Assembly (NCBI GenBank): GCA_012839115.1
Contig: DUNX01000074.1
Span: 17,903 to 81,902, forward strand
Direction: 5' to 3'
DNA from: Bacillota bacterium
GTDB lineage: Bacteria > Bacillota > UBA4882 > UBA10575
Length of the DNA: 64,000 bases
The position numbers and the translations under genes are program-made. The notes beneath the pieces were generated by a model. That model worked only from the letters and a program-made list of their open reading frames with translations. It was not told the DNA's origin and ran no database searches. Numbering within the stretch: the first letter of the stretch is position 1; each line of letters begins with the position of its first letter. Below, piece after piece: positions 16,311 through 24,818 of the stretch.

Positions 16311-16589
16311 TTGCTGACCAGGAAAGATGAGAAGCAGGGAGAAAACCGGGTGACAGTGCAGATAATGGGTGACGAATACACGATTGTCGGCTCCGCAACA
16401 GATGATTATATTAATGATCTCATCAAAAATGTCGAAGAAAGGATCAGAGCGGTTTCTACTGCTCATGGCGATGCCAAATTATCCAAAACCCAACTTGCGG
16501 TCTTAGTTGCTTTACAGGTAACCGATGAATTACAACAGCTTCGTATGGAACACGAAAAGATGGTAAAATTATTACAAGAAGCAAAATAA
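16311..16589 (+). CDS. zapA: Cell division protein ZapA
   Basis: FtsZ-ring associated protein that promotes bundling of FtsZ filaments. The conserved core is VTVQIMGDEYTIVGSATDDYINDLIKNVEERI followed by a C-terminal coiled coil (TQLAVLVALQVTDELQQLRMEHEKMVKLLQ). The usual ZapA begins a few residues before the first beta strand, so the TTG at 16311 behind GGTGGTGGAGATA is preferred, giving 92 residues. An in-frame ATG at 16155 would add 52 residues translated mostly from CTTTGG repeats. It lies just upstream of cvpA, a common pairing in Firmicutes. Confidence 0.88.
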   Translation: MLTRKDEKQGENRVTVQIMGDEYTIVGSATDDYINDLIKNVEERIRAVSTAHGDAKLSKTQLAVLVALQVTDELQQLRMEHEKMVKLLQEAK

Positions 16590-16652
16590 TGGCGGGTACA
16601 CAACGACAAATAACGCAATGATTTCCCGGCGGCAAGGGGGAACCGATTAATC

Positions 16653-17513
16653 ATGAACGGCTTGGACTGGGCTATTATTATCTCCCTGCTTATATCTGTC
16701 TACCGGGGCTTTAGAAGCGGCCTTGTCCAGCAGCTTTTTGGCTTAGGCGGGTCAATTCTCGCATTGGTGCTGGCTTTTCGTTATTGTTCAGGACTGGGAA
16801 CCGCTTTGTCCGGTTGGCTCAATGTCTCAGAAAACCTCGGCAATATCCTGGCCTTCATTGTCTTGGTTGTCGGCATAAGCTCAGTAATGGCTTACCTTGG
16901 TTTCCGGTGGCAGGAGACGACTGTATCATCCCCGGTTTTTTTTATTGACGGGGTGGCCGGATCGCTCTTTGGCGGTTTGAAGGTCCTGGTGATCTGGGTC
17001 CTCATTCTGTTGTTAATGGCCTCCCTGCCCTGGGATGTACTGAAGAAACCCTTATACGAGTCGGATTTGGCTGAAGATGTCCTAAAGATTACGCCGTTTT
17101 TCTATTTTCTCCAGGAAGAAGTCTTGCCGGCAGAAGTGCCCCGCATTTTTGTCACCCCGGAAGGGGTACAAATCCGGAGAATAAGATATGAAGATCTGGA
17201 CGGAAGCACCTGTATCGCCTGTGGCGGCATGGTCCGGTATCAAGGAAAGGAAGGACAGGGCGCATTTCATTTCCCCCGTTTCCAGTGTATTTCCTGTGGG
17301 CGGGTCAGTGACGGGTGTTTAACCTTTGAGGGCTACCATCTTTTTTACCGCCGCTGTGTTTGGGATAGTAAAGGCACTGTGACCGGTATCAACTGTCAGG
17401 TTTGGCCCGAGCCGTTTCCCGTCTACCCGGTGCTGCCCTGTCCTGTCTGTGGCAAAAGCCGGCCGGAGGGATTCGGGATTTTTCCCGGGGTACCCGGGCA
17501 TTACGGGTATTAA
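16653..17513 (+). CDS. CvpA-family membrane protein with Cys-rich C-terminal domain
   Basis: 286 residues. The first ~150 residues match the CvpA family (colicin V production/envelope maintenance): four membrane segments starting LDWAIIISLLISVYRGFRSGLVQQLFGLGG, with the AGSLFGGLKVLVIWVLILLL span. After about residue 175 comes an unusual soluble tail with CxxC pairs CIAC (187-190), CISC (212-215) and CPVC (~263-266) plus further single Cys, resembling zinc ribbons. CvpA homologues usually lack this. The tail would follow the last membrane span; side not determined. Weak ribosome site GGCAAGGGGG before ATG. Confidence 0.75.
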   Translation: MNGLDWAIIISLLISVYRGFRSGLVQQLFGLGGSILALVLAFRYCSGLGTALSGWLNVSENLGNILAFIVLVVGISSVMAYLGFRWQETTVSSPVFFIDGVAGSLFGGLKVLVIWVLILLLMASLPWDVLKKPLYESDLAEDVLKITPFFYFLQEEVLPAEVPRIFVTPEGVQIRRIRYEDLDGSTCIACGGMVRYQGKEGQGAFHFPRFQCISCGRVSDGCLTFEGYHLFYRRCVWDSKGTVTGINCQVWPEPFPVYPVLPCPVCGKSRPEGFGIFPGVPGHYGY

Positions 17514-17545
17514 CTGCGTATATTACCGGCTGCTATCGGTTTACA

Positions 17546-17563
17546 TTGCGCGCGCGTGCGCAA
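17546..17563. repeat. CG palindrome TTGCGCGCGCGTGCGCAA
   Basis: An 18-base near-palindrome of alternating bases just before the Nif3-like gene. It supplies an in-frame GTG that is probably not the true start. Confidence 0.7.
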
Positions 17564-17585
17564 ACTAGAAAGAGAGGCGAAGGGA

Positions 17586-18554
17586 TTGAAACTAAAAGAC
17601 CTGTACCAACTGGCGATTAAGACCGGGATCGAAAAGGATCCCCGTCCCCGTGAAGATGTCCAACGGGTTCTTGATGAAGCCCAAAAAAGCTGGGAGGAGT
17701 GCAAACCGGCACAAAAAGACTTTTTTGACCTGGACAGCCTGGAAAACCCTTATGCGGATACCCGGATTCTGGCGGGTGACCCTGACCGGGAAGTAAGACG
17801 GGTTTTGGCCGGAATCGATATTGATGTGGGCGAGGTACTTTTGGCGGAACGCCTGGCCGACAAGGGGAAGCCGGTGGATCTCTTGCTCTCCCACCATCCG
17901 GCCGGACGGGCTTTAGCCCAGCTTTATAAGGTTATGCCGCTACAGCAGGACTTTATGGCGGCTTACGGGATCCCCATCAACCTGGCGGAGGGGGTTTTGG
18001 CCGACCGGATTCAAGAGGTAAGAAGGGGTCTTTTGCCCAAAAACCACAACCGGGTGGTCGACGCCGCCCGCCTGTTGGATTATATGTTGATGTGTGTCCA
18101 TACCCCGGCGGACAATTGTGTCGCCTCTTATCTCCAGGCGTTTCTCGACAGGGAACAACCGAAGACGGTGGGCGAGATCGTTGAAGCCCTGTTGACAATC
18201 GCCGAATACAAGGAAGCCGCCAAGTTGGGTGTGGGCCCGCAGCCCCTTGATCCCGGCGGTGAAAAGTTAAGAGCCGGGAAGATTGTGGTGGAGATGACCG
18301 GAGGGACCGGCGGCTCACCGGAGATGTTCGCCCAATGGGCCAAAGCCGGTGTTGGCACCCTGGTCTGCATGCATCTGAGTGAAAAGAACCGGAAAGCGGC
18401 CAAGGAGAATCATATCCGGATTGTGATTGCCGGTCATATTGCCAGTGACTCACTGGGGTTGAACCTTTTCCTTGACCAACTCGCCGCTGCCGGTATTGAC
18501 ATTATTCCTTGTTCCGGGTTGTTGCGGGTGGAAAGAAATGGAGAAACAAATTAA
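17586..18554 (+). CDS. Nif3-like protein (DUF34 family), divergent
   Basis: About 322 residues. VDLLLSHHPAGR at about residue 100 and GHIASDSLGLNLFLDQLAAAGIDIIPCSGLLR near the C-terminus match the two metal-binding His clusters of Nif3/NGG1-interacting-factor proteins, and the middle GKIVVEMTGGTGGSPEMFAQWAKAGVGTLVCMHLSEKN fits the core. The function of the family is unsettled (a metal-dependent hydrolase fold). The N-terminal ~75 residues are extra. TTG at 17586 behind GAGAGGCGAAGGGA is preferred to GTG at 17556, which lies in the CG tract. It overlaps the following U32 gene by 17 bases. Confidence 0.7.
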   Translation: MKLKDLYQLAIKTGIEKDPRPREDVQRVLDEAQKSWEECKPAQKDFFDLDSLENPYADTRILAGDPDREVRRVLAGIDIDVGEVLLAERLADKGKPVDLLLSHHPAGRALAQLYKVMPLQQDFMAAYGIPINLAEGVLADRIQEVRRGLLPKNHNRVVDAARLLDYMLMCVHTPADNCVASYLQAFLDREQPKTVGEIVEALLTIAEYKEAAKLGVGPQPLDPGGEKLRAGKIVVEMTGGTGGSPEMFAQWAKAGVGTLVCMHLSEKNRKAAKENHIRIVIAGHIASDSLGLNLFLDQLAAAGIDIIPCSGLLRVERNGETN

Positions 18555-21057
18555 GCCTGAACTTTTGGCCCCGGCCGGTGACGAAGATTCCTTACGGGCG
18601 GCGGTCGCCGCCGGCGCCGATGCGGTCTATTTGGGCGCCAAGGCCTTCAGTGCCCGCCGTTATGCCCTGAATTTCGACCGTGAGCAAATGGCCCGCGCCG
18701 CCGATTATTTGCACGTCAGGGGGAAAAAATTATACGTTACCGTCAACACCCTGATTAAAGAAGCGGAATTACCGGCGGTGTTGGAAGAGATAAATCATCT
18801 TTACAGTTTAGGAACGGATGGGATAATCATCCAGGATTTGGGCGTTGTTGCCCTGGCCCGGAAGTTATGGCCGGACTTGCCCCTGCATGCCAGCACCCAG
18901 ATGACCATTCATGATGCGGCAGGGGTTCGTTTTTTGCAGAATTCCGGCTTTACCAGGGTTGTTCTGGCCCGCGAGCTTTCCCTGGCGGAGATTGGGGCGA
19001 TTAAGGAAGCAACCAGTTTGGAACTGGAGGTTTTTGTCCACGGCGCCCTTTGTGTTTGTTACTCCGGGGCCTGTCTTTTCAGCAGTATGGTCGGGGGAAG
19101 GAGCGGCAACCGCGGCGCCTGCACCCAACCCTGCCGGATGGAGTATGATTTGCTCCAGGACGGGCAGGCCATTAAAGCCCCCCAGGGCGTACGCGGTCCG
19201 TTTTACCCCTTGTCAACCAAGGACCTTTTCCTCTTGCCGCACCTGGCGGAGGTGGTCGCAGCCGGGGTAAGAAGTTTGAAAATTGAAGGACGGATGAAAA
19301 GCCCCCAGTATGTAGCGGCGGTTACGCAGATTTACCGCCGGGCCCTGGACCGCCTGGCGGAAGACCCCCAAGCCTTCCGGGTCTTACCGGAGGAGGAAAA
19401 AACGGCTTTTTCCGTTTTTAACCGGGGCTTGTCCCCCGGGTATCTGAAAGGGGACCCCGGTCCGGATTTGAGCGCTGCCAACCGCCCAAGTAACCGGGGG
19501 TTCTTTGCCGGCCGGGTAAAAGAATATGACCGGGAGGACAGGTCTTGCCGGGCAGCCCTGGTTGAGGAGTTGGCGGAGGGGGATGAGATCGAGATCTGGA
19601 CCAGTAAAGGGGGGCGGCGGCGGGTGCTCCTCCGGGAACTCGTCTTTAAGAATTGGGAAGAGAAGACAGAGGCAGTTTTTCGCCTGGCGGAACCGGTGCA
19701 ACCGGGAGACCGGATCTTTCTTGTCAATTCCCGCCGCCGCCAACAGGCGCTGCAGCGCCTGTTACGGGACGAGTCCGGTCCCGGCAAGGTTGAATGCCGG
19801 ATGACCGCCCGGGTGGCGCCGGGCGTCCCCCTTACGGTTACCATCGATGATTACCAGGGGCACAGGGTGACCGTAAACTCTGCCGAACCGGCGCAGGCAG
19901 CGCGTAAACACCCCTTAACCCCTGAGGTTTTAAGAGAGCACCTCTGCCGGTTGGGGGATACCCCCTTTGTGGTCAAGGAGTTCTACCCGGAAATAACCGG
20001 CGAGCCGATGCTTGCCTTTGGCCGGCTCCACCGGGTGCGAAGAGAGGCGGCAGCGGCCTTAAGTACAACAAGGTTGGCCGGAAGTCAGCGCCTCCCGCTT
20101 CCGCGGGAGACGTGGGCAGAAGCGGTGGCCTGGGAGAAGGGCCCGGTCCGGAGCGGTCCTTCTTCCCTGGTGGTCTTTGCCGGCGACCTTGAGACTGTCG
20201 AGGCCGCCGCCGGCCTAGGCCCGGGGGTTGCGAGGATAATCTTTGGCGGCGAAAGTTTTCTCCCCGGCGCCATCTGGGACGAAACCTCCCTGGCCCGGGC
20301 AGTGGTTGCCTGCAGGCAAGCTAAAATCAGTCCGGTACTGGCCCTGCCGCGGATTACCCGGGAAAGGGAGGCGGAGCGGGTAGAAACCTATCTGGAGATT
20401 AGCCGGCGTTACCCCCCCGACGGGGTGCTGGTCTCCCATCCCGGCAGTTACCAGTTGGTAAGAGAAGAAACCGGTCTGCCCCTTTATATAAATTACACCC
20501 TCTATACCTTTAACACAGCTGCCGGTTTCTTTTGGGCCGGTGACCCGAGGGTTCGCGGGTTCACCCTTTCTCCGGAACTCTCCGCTGTGGAGCTTGAACC
20601 TTTTTTTACCGCCCGGAGGTTTTCCGGATTGGAACTGGAGATCCTGGTTTTCGCCTCTTTGGAACTGATGGTCTCCCAATTTTGCCCGGTGGGCGCTTTC
20701 TGCGCCCAGCGCCCCCCGGCCGCTTGCAGCCGGCCTTGCCGCCATGCCCGGTATGAATTGCGGGATAAAAAAGGCTATGTTTTTCCTTTGGTTTGCGATG
20801 AGTTTTGCCGCAGTCACCTGATAAACAGCCACGATCTTTCTTTGCTTGGCGAGTTACCGGCTTTGCAGGAAAAAGGCGCCGGGCTCCGTTTGGATCTCCG
20901 CTTTTACCGGGCGCCGGTTGCGGCCCGCCTGATTACCCTTTTTCATAAGGCGCTGCAAACCGGGGCTCGCGACCAACGCGGCGAGCTCTGGCAGGAGGTA
21001 GCGGCAATTACAGGGAGGAAAACAACCCGCGGTCATTACCACCGGGGAGTGGAATAA
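18538..21057 (+). CDS. U32 family peptidase, RlhA-like with DUF3656
   Basis: 839 residues. The N-terminal U32 domain contains ELLAPAGDEDSLRAAVAAGADAVYLG, LELEVFVHGALCVCYSGACLFSSMVGGRSGNRGACTQPCR at about residues 160-200 and SLKIEGRMKSPQYVA. The middle has the DUF3656-type region, and near the end FCAQRPPAACSRPCRHARYELRDKKGY provides more Cys. Known relatives are linked to 23S rRNA hydroxylation (RlhA) or to prephenate-derived modification, and peptidase activity is doubtful. The start at 18538 overlaps the Nif3-like gene, indicating coupling. Confidence 0.85.
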   Translation: MEKQIKPELLAPAGDEDSLRAAVAAGADAVYLGAKAFSARRYALNFDREQMARAADYLHVRGKKLYVTVNTLIKEAELPAVLEEINHLYSLGTDGIIIQDLGVVALARKLWPDLPLHASTQMTIHDAAGVRFLQNSGFTRVVLARELSLAEIGAIKEATSLELEVFVHGALCVCYSGACLFSSMVGGRSGNRGACTQPCRMEYDLLQDGQAIKAPQGVRGPFYPLSTKDLFLLPHLAEVVAAGVRSLKIEGRMKSPQYVAAVTQIYRRALDRLAEDPQAFRVLPEEEKTAFSVFNRGLSPGYLKGDPGPDLSAANRPSNRGFFAGRVKEYDREDRSCRAALVEELAEGDEIEIWTSKGGRRRVLLRELVFKNWEEKTEAVFRLAEPVQPGDRIFLVNSRRRQQALQRLLRDESGPGKVECRMTARVAPGVPLTVTIDDYQGHRVTVNSAEPAQAARKHPLTPEVLREHLCRLGDTPFVVKEFYPEITGEPMLAFGRLHRVRREAAAALSTTRLAGSQRLPLPRETWAEAVAWEKGPVRSGPSSLVVFAGDLETVEAAAGLGPGVARIIFGGESFLPGAIWDETSLARAVVACRQAKISPVLALPRITREREAERVETYLEISRRYPPDGVLVSHPGSYQLVREETGLPLYINYTLYTFNTAAGFFWAGDPRVRGFTLSPELSAVELEPFFTARRFSGLELEILVFASLELMVSQFCPVGAFCAQRPPAACSRPCRHARYELRDKKGYVFPLVCDEFCRSHLINSHDLSLLGELPALQEKGAGLRLDLRFYRAPVAARLITLFHKALQTGARDQRGELWQEVAAITGRKTTRGHYHRGVE

Positions 21058-21079
21058 CTACAGTGGAATAATCTAAATG

Positions 21080-21108
21080 TTTACACTTCCCGCAAACTAT
21101 GATAAAAT
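21080..21108 (+). promoter_or_regulatory. Sigma-A promoter of rpsO-pnp
   Basis: TTTACA at 21080-21085, 17 bp, TAAAAT at 21103-21108 (within TATGATAAAAT). The ~90-base leader contains CCTTTGGC ... GGGCAAAGG arms, which could be an S15-binding fold, but this is not certain. Confidence 0.75.
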
Positions 21109-21202
21109 CTTTCTAGTAGTGCTTTGCCAACCTTTGGCTGGGATTACCGATCCTCCGCCGGTTTTCTCGGGCAAAGGCTGAAAAACAGGAGGAGGTGAAA
21201 AA

Positions 21203-21472
21203 ATGGCTTTAAGCCAAACAGGTAAGCAACAGTTGATTGAGAAGTACCGGATCAATGAGAATGATACGGGTTCCCCTGAGGTCCAGATCGCAATTTTGAC
21301 CGAACGGATAAATCAATTGACCGAGCATTTGAAGGTTCACAAGAAAGATTTCCATTCCCGCCGGGGTCTCCTGAAAATGGTGGGTCAACGCCGGGGATTA
21401 CTCAATTACCTGCAAAAGAAAGACATCCAGCGCTACCGGGCGATCGTCGAACGCCTTGGACTGCGGAAATAA
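21203..21472 (+). CDS. rpsO: 30S ribosomal protein S15
   Basis: 89 residues, the usual S15 length, with family motifs [50 protein letters not shown] and a C-terminal [12 protein letters not shown]. It binds 16S rRNA helix 22 during 30S assembly. The ATG follows AGGAGGAGGTGAAAAA. It precedes pnp with an attenuating terminator between, as in most bacteria. Confidence 0.98.
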   Translation: MALSQTGKQQLIEKYRINENDTGSPEVQIAILTERINQLTEHLKVHKKDFHSRRGLLKMVGQRRGLLNYLQKKDIQRYRAIVERLGLRK

Positions 21473-21474
21473 CC

Positions 21475-21503
21475 AAAAGCGGGAGGTCCCGCTTTTCTTT
21501 CTA
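21475..21503 (+). terminator. Intrinsic terminator between rpsO and pnp
   Basis: Perfect 9-bp stem AAAAGCGGG (21475-21483) with CCCGCTTTT (21488-21496), then CTTTCT. The T-run is broken, so readthrough to pnp is likely. Confidence 0.75.
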
Positions 21504-21603
21504 TACAACTCAAAAATGGTAAATAATAAAGAGTGCACCGGCCCCTTTTTTTGGCGGGTCCTCCGGTGAAACTTACTTTTTTGTAAAGGGAGGTTTTGAT
21601 GAG

Positions 21604-23709
21604 TTGGAAAAATTCCAAATCGATCTGGCTGGCAGGCCGTTGATTTTAGAAATAAATAAAGTAGCCAAACAGGCCAACGGTTCGGTCATGATCAGGTACG
21701 GAGATACGGTTTTGCTGGTTACAGCTGTCGTCGCCGCAGAACCCAGGGAAGGAGTGGATTTTCTACCCCTCCTGGTCGACTATGAGGAGCGGCTTTATTC
21801 CGTTGGGAAGATCCCCGGCAGCTTTTTACGGCGGGAAGGAAGGCCGCCGGAAAGCGCTATTTTGGCGGCGCGGGCCACTGATCGCTCAATCCGTCCGCTC
21901 TTTCCAAAGGATTTTGCCAGAGATATCCAGGTTGTGGTGACAGTATTGTCTGTTGAACCCGATTGCCCTTCCGACACCACCGGACTGATCGGGGCATCGG
22001 TCGCTCTTTCGCTTTCGGAGATTCCGTTTGCCGGTCCGGTGGCTGCGGTGCACGTCGGCCGGGTTAACGGCGACTTTGTGATTAACCCCACTTCAGAGCA
22101 GAGTAATGAGAGTGATCTCGATCTGATTGTCGCCGGGACCAAAGACGCCATAATTATGGTTGAGGCCGGGGCCAAGGAGGTAGCGGAAGAAGTAATCCTT
22201 GATGCGATCTTCTTTGGCCACGAAGAGATCAAAAGGATCGTGGCTTTTCAGGAAGAGATCGTAGAGAAGTACGGGCACCAAAAAATTGAGCCGGAAACAG
22301 CCGGGCCGGATGAAGAGATCGCAGCAGCAGTGCAAGAGTACGCCACCCCCAAACTGCTGGCCGCCTTAAAAACTCCGGAAAAACTGGAACGCGAAGCCAA
22401 ATTGGAGGAGGTCAAAAAAGAGACCCACGACTATTTCCAAGAAAAATTGGGCGAAGAAGAGTACGCTGCCAAAACAAAGGATATTTCCGGGGTTTTGGAT
22501 ACCATCATTAAAGATGAAGTTAGAAAGATGATCTCTCTGGAAGGGGTCCGCGTGGATGGGAGAAAACCGGAGGAGATCAGGCCGGTCACCTGCGAGGTAG
22601 GGTTGCTGCCCCGGACCCACGGTTCAGCGCTTTTTACGCGCGGGCAGACCCAGGTTCTTTCCATTGTCACCCTGGGCCGGATCAGCGAAGAGCAGATCTT
22701 GGACGGGCTGGGAGAAGAAGATTCCAAACGTTATATCCACCACTATAATTTCCCGCCTTACAGTGTTGGCGAAGTGCGGCCAATGCGGAGCCCCGGGCGG
22801 CGGGATATCGGCCACGGCGCTTTGGCGGAAAGGGCGTTGCTGCCTGTTATCCCTCCGGAGGAAGACTTCCCCTATACCATAAGGGTGGTCTCGGAAGTCC
22901 TTGAATCCAACGGTTCCAGCTCGCAAGCGAGTGTCTGCGGGAGTTCTTTGGCTTTGATGGATGCCGGGGTAAACATCAAAAAACATGTGGCCGGTATAGC
23001 CATGGGCTTGATTAAGCACGAGGAGCGTTTTACCATTCTCTCCGATATTCAGGGGATGGAAGACCATCTAGGTGATATGGACTTCAAGGTGGCAGGGACC
23101 AAAGACGGGATCACCGCCATCCAAATGGATATCAAGATCGCCGGGATCGAAAAGGAAATTCTCCAGCAAGCCTTGGAACAGGCGAGAAAGGGCCGGTTGT
23201 TTATCATGAGCAAGATGGAAGAGGCGATCGCCCAACCCCGGCCTGACCTTTCTCCATATGCACCGCGGATGATCACCATGGAGATCGATCCCGACCGGAT
23301 CCGGGATGTTATTGGCCCCGGTGGCAAGACGATCCGGAAGATTATTGAGGAAACAGGAGTAGAAATTGATATTGAAGATGACGGGCGCGTTTTCATTACC
23401 GCCATTGAACAGGAGGCCGGCGAAAAGGCCCGGAGCATCATTGAGCTATTGACCAGCGATGTGGAGGTGGGTAAAACCTACCTTGGTAAAGTGGTCAGGC
23501 TGATGAATTTTGGCGCTTTTGTCGAAGTCCTGCCGGGCAAGGAAGGACTGGTGCACATCTCACAACTGGCCAAAGAAAGAGTGGCCAAGGTGGAAGATGT
23601 GGTCAAGCCGGGAGATGAGATCCTGGTGAAGGTGGTCGAAATCGACCGGCTGGGGCGGATAAACCTTTCACGAAAAGCCGCAATCCTTGAAGCCGAAAAG
23701 GCCCAATAA
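21604..23709 (+). CDS. pnp: Polyribonucleotide nucleotidyltransferase
   Basis: Phosphorolytic 3'-5' exoribonuclease, 701 residues, full length. Two RNase PH domains (residues ~1-220 and ~310-540, the second with the catalytic region [16 protein letters not shown]), an alpha-helical linker, a KH domain ([25 protein letters not shown]) and an S1 domain ([31 protein letters not shown]). The start is TTG 10 bases after GGGAGG; the ATG at 21599 is out of frame. Confidence 0.98.
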   Translation: MEKFQIDLAGRPLILEINKVAKQANGSVMIRYGDTVLLVTAVVAAEPREGVDFLPLLVDYEERLYSVGKIPGSFLRREGRPPESAILAARATDRSIRPLFPKDFARDIQVVVTVLSVEPDCPSDTTGLIGASVALSLSEIPFAGPVAAVHVGRVNGDFVINPTSEQSNESDLDLIVAGTKDAIIMVEAGAKEVAEEVILDAIFFGHEEIKRIVAFQEEIVEKYGHQKIEPETAGPDEEIAAAVQEYATPKLLAALKTPEKLEREAKLEEVKKETHDYFQEKLGEEEYAAKTKDISGVLDTIIKDEVRKMISLEGVRVDGRKPEEIRPVTCEVGLLPRTHGSALFTRGQTQVLSIVTLGRISEEQILDGLGEEDSKRYIHHYNFPPYSVGEVRPMRSPGRRDIGHGALAERALLPVIPPEEDFPYTIRVVSEVLESNGSSSQASVCGSSLALMDAGVNIKKHVAGIAMGLIKHEERFTILSDIQGMEDHLGDMDFKVAGTKDGITAIQMDIKIAGIEKEILQQALEQARKGRLFIMSKMEEAIAQPRPDLSPYAPRMITMEIDPDRIRDVIGPGGKTIRKIIEETGVEIDIEDDGRVFITAIEQEAGEKARSIIELLTSDVEVGKTYLGKVVRLMNFGAFVEVLPGKEGLVHISQLAKERVAKVEDVVKPGDEILVKVVEIDRLGRINLSRKAAILEAEKAQ

Positions 23710-23710
23710 A

Positions 23711-23745
23711 AGAAGGAACCGGGAAAACTCGGTTCCTTCTTTTAT
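23711..23745 (+). terminator. Intrinsic terminator after pnp
   Basis: GAAGGAACCG pairs with CGGTTCCTTC across a GGAAAACT loop, followed by TTTTA. Confidence 0.9.
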
Positions 23746-23767
23746 GCTCCCCTCATATAATATACTG

Positions 23768-23950
23768 TTATGCGCGGACCGCGCCGGAGAAGATCGCGCG
23801 CGCACGCGGCTACAGATGCGGTATGCCAGCCCCTTATTAGGGAGGGGCTCGCGTGCAGGTGCAAACCGTAAGCGCATGCGCTTATGCACCACGCACAAGC
23901 GTACGTGCGTCGTGAGCACACGCGCGGCAAGCGTACGTGCCTGAGCACGA
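23768..23950. repeat. Extended cluster of alternating CG/CA/TG tracts
   Basis: About 180 bases dense in TGCGCGG, TCGCGCGCGCACGCGG, GCGCATGCGC, AAGCGTACGTGCG and CACACGCGCGGC. AAGCGTACGTGC occurs twice (about 23899 and 23929). It lies between the pnp terminator and a small membrane protein gene. Confidence 0.85.
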
Positions 23951-23973
23951 CTAAGTTGAAGGAGGAGGAGCAT

Positions 23974-24138
23974 TTGCACCCCTTTTTTCATTTCCGCCGG
24001 ATAGAGAAGGTTGTCTATCTGGTCATCACCGCTCTCGTCTTGATTAAGTGCCTCTTTTACCCGAACGCCCTGGATGTCTTGATCCTGGCCGGCTTATTGG
24101 TACTGGTGATTTTGGAGGCAAACGGTAAAAAATTTTAA
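23974..24138 (+). CDS. Small membrane protein (54 aa), unknown
   Basis: TTG start directly behind AAGGAGGAGGAGCA gives a 54-residue protein. It has two closely spaced hydrophobic stretches (VVYLVITALVLIKCLFY and LDVLILAGLLVLVILEA) around an Asn-Ala-Leu-Asp turn, so probably a helical hairpin in the membrane. A longer reading from 23884 would be translated from the CG tract cluster and is rejected. A hairpin with T-run follows at 24182-24206. No family recognised. Confidence 0.65.
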   Translation: MHPFFHFRRIEKVVYLVITALVLIKCLFYPNALDVLILAGLLVLVILEANGKKF

Positions 24139-24181
24139 ATAATAAGAATTTTAAGATTTTACTTATTAACCATTGAATAAT

Positions 24182-24210
24182 AAAGCCTTTAGCGGGCTTT
24201 TTTTTCTTTT
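24182..24210 (+). terminator. Intrinsic terminator before mraZ
   Basis: AAAGCC-TTTAGC-GGGCTTT followed by a long T-run. Confidence 0.8.
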
Positions 24211-24245
24211 CCCGCCTGAAATGGAGAAAAAAATGCAAAAAAGAC

Positions 24246-24274
24246 TTGACAAAAGAGGAAAAATGGAGCATTAT
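24246..24274 (+). promoter_or_regulatory. Sigma-A promoter of the mraZ/dcw operon
   Basis: TTGACA at 24246-24251, 17 bp, CATTAT at 24269-24274. Confidence 0.7.
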
Positions 24275-24293
24275 GAATAGTAAGCGGTACCGA

Positions 24294-24319
24294 GTGGAGT
24301 GAAGTGGAGGAAAGTGGAG
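24294..24319 (+). promoter_or_regulatory. MraZ operator: three GTGGAG repeats with 10-bp spacing
   Basis: GTGGAG begins at 24294, 24304 and 24314, exactly 10 bp apart, between the promoter and mraZ. MraZ is known to bind several TGGGA/GTGGG-type repeats at this spacing upstream of its own gene, so autoregulation is inferred. Confidence 0.8.
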
Positions 24320-24338
24320 AAGACGAGGTGAAGCCAGC

Positions 24339-24770
24339 TTGTTTATGGGCGAATACCAACATTCCCTGGATGAAAAAAGCCGGCTCATTATCCCGGCGAG
24401 GTTCCGGGATGATCTGGGGGAGAAGTTTGTGCTCACCCGCGGTTTGGATCGTTCACTTTTTCTCTACCCCCTTTCGGAATGGAAGACTATTGAAGAAAAG
24501 ATGAAGACCCTTTCTACTACCCAGGCGGATGCAAGAGCTTTTGTCCGCCTGTTTTTTTCCGGAGCGGTTGAATGTGAACCGGACAAGCAGGGCCGGATCT
24601 CCATTCCACCTCATCTCCGGGAACATGCGGGTATCCAAAGGGATTTGTATATTTTAGGGGTTTCAACACGGATTGAAATTTGGGCGCGGGAGGTCTGGGA
24701 AGAATACGCGAAGAAGGCGGAAGAATCCTACGAAACGCTGGCGGAAAAGATTATTGGGATCGGGATTTGA
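24339..24770 (+). CDS. mraZ: Transcriptional regulator MraZ
   Basis: 143 residues, the usual length, with two AbrB-like SpoVT/MraZ half-domains: FMGEYQHSLDEKSRLIIPARFRDDLGEKFVLTRGLDRSLFLYP and FFSGAVECEPDKQGRISIPPHLREHAGI. It is first in the division and cell-wall cluster and probably represses it through the repeats at 24294-24319. TTG at 24339 behind GACGAGGTG is used; ATG at 24345 is an alternative two codons later. Confidence 0.96.
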   Translation: MFMGEYQHSLDEKSRLIIPARFRDDLGEKFVLTRGLDRSLFLYPLSEWKTIEEKMKTLSTTQADARAFVRLFFSGAVECEPDKQGRISIPPHLREHAGIQRDLYILGVSTRIEIWAREVWEEYAKKAEESYETLAEKIIGIGI

Positions 24771-24818
24771 TCCGGCTCTTTTCTTGGGTGCCACTTGTTA
24801 AGGAGGAAAAATGGTAAT

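Noticed and set aside
23884..23973. Longer start for the small membrane protein
   Set aside because: The extension is encoded by the CG-tract cluster, and the strong AAGGAGGAGGAG site lies just before the TTG at 23974.
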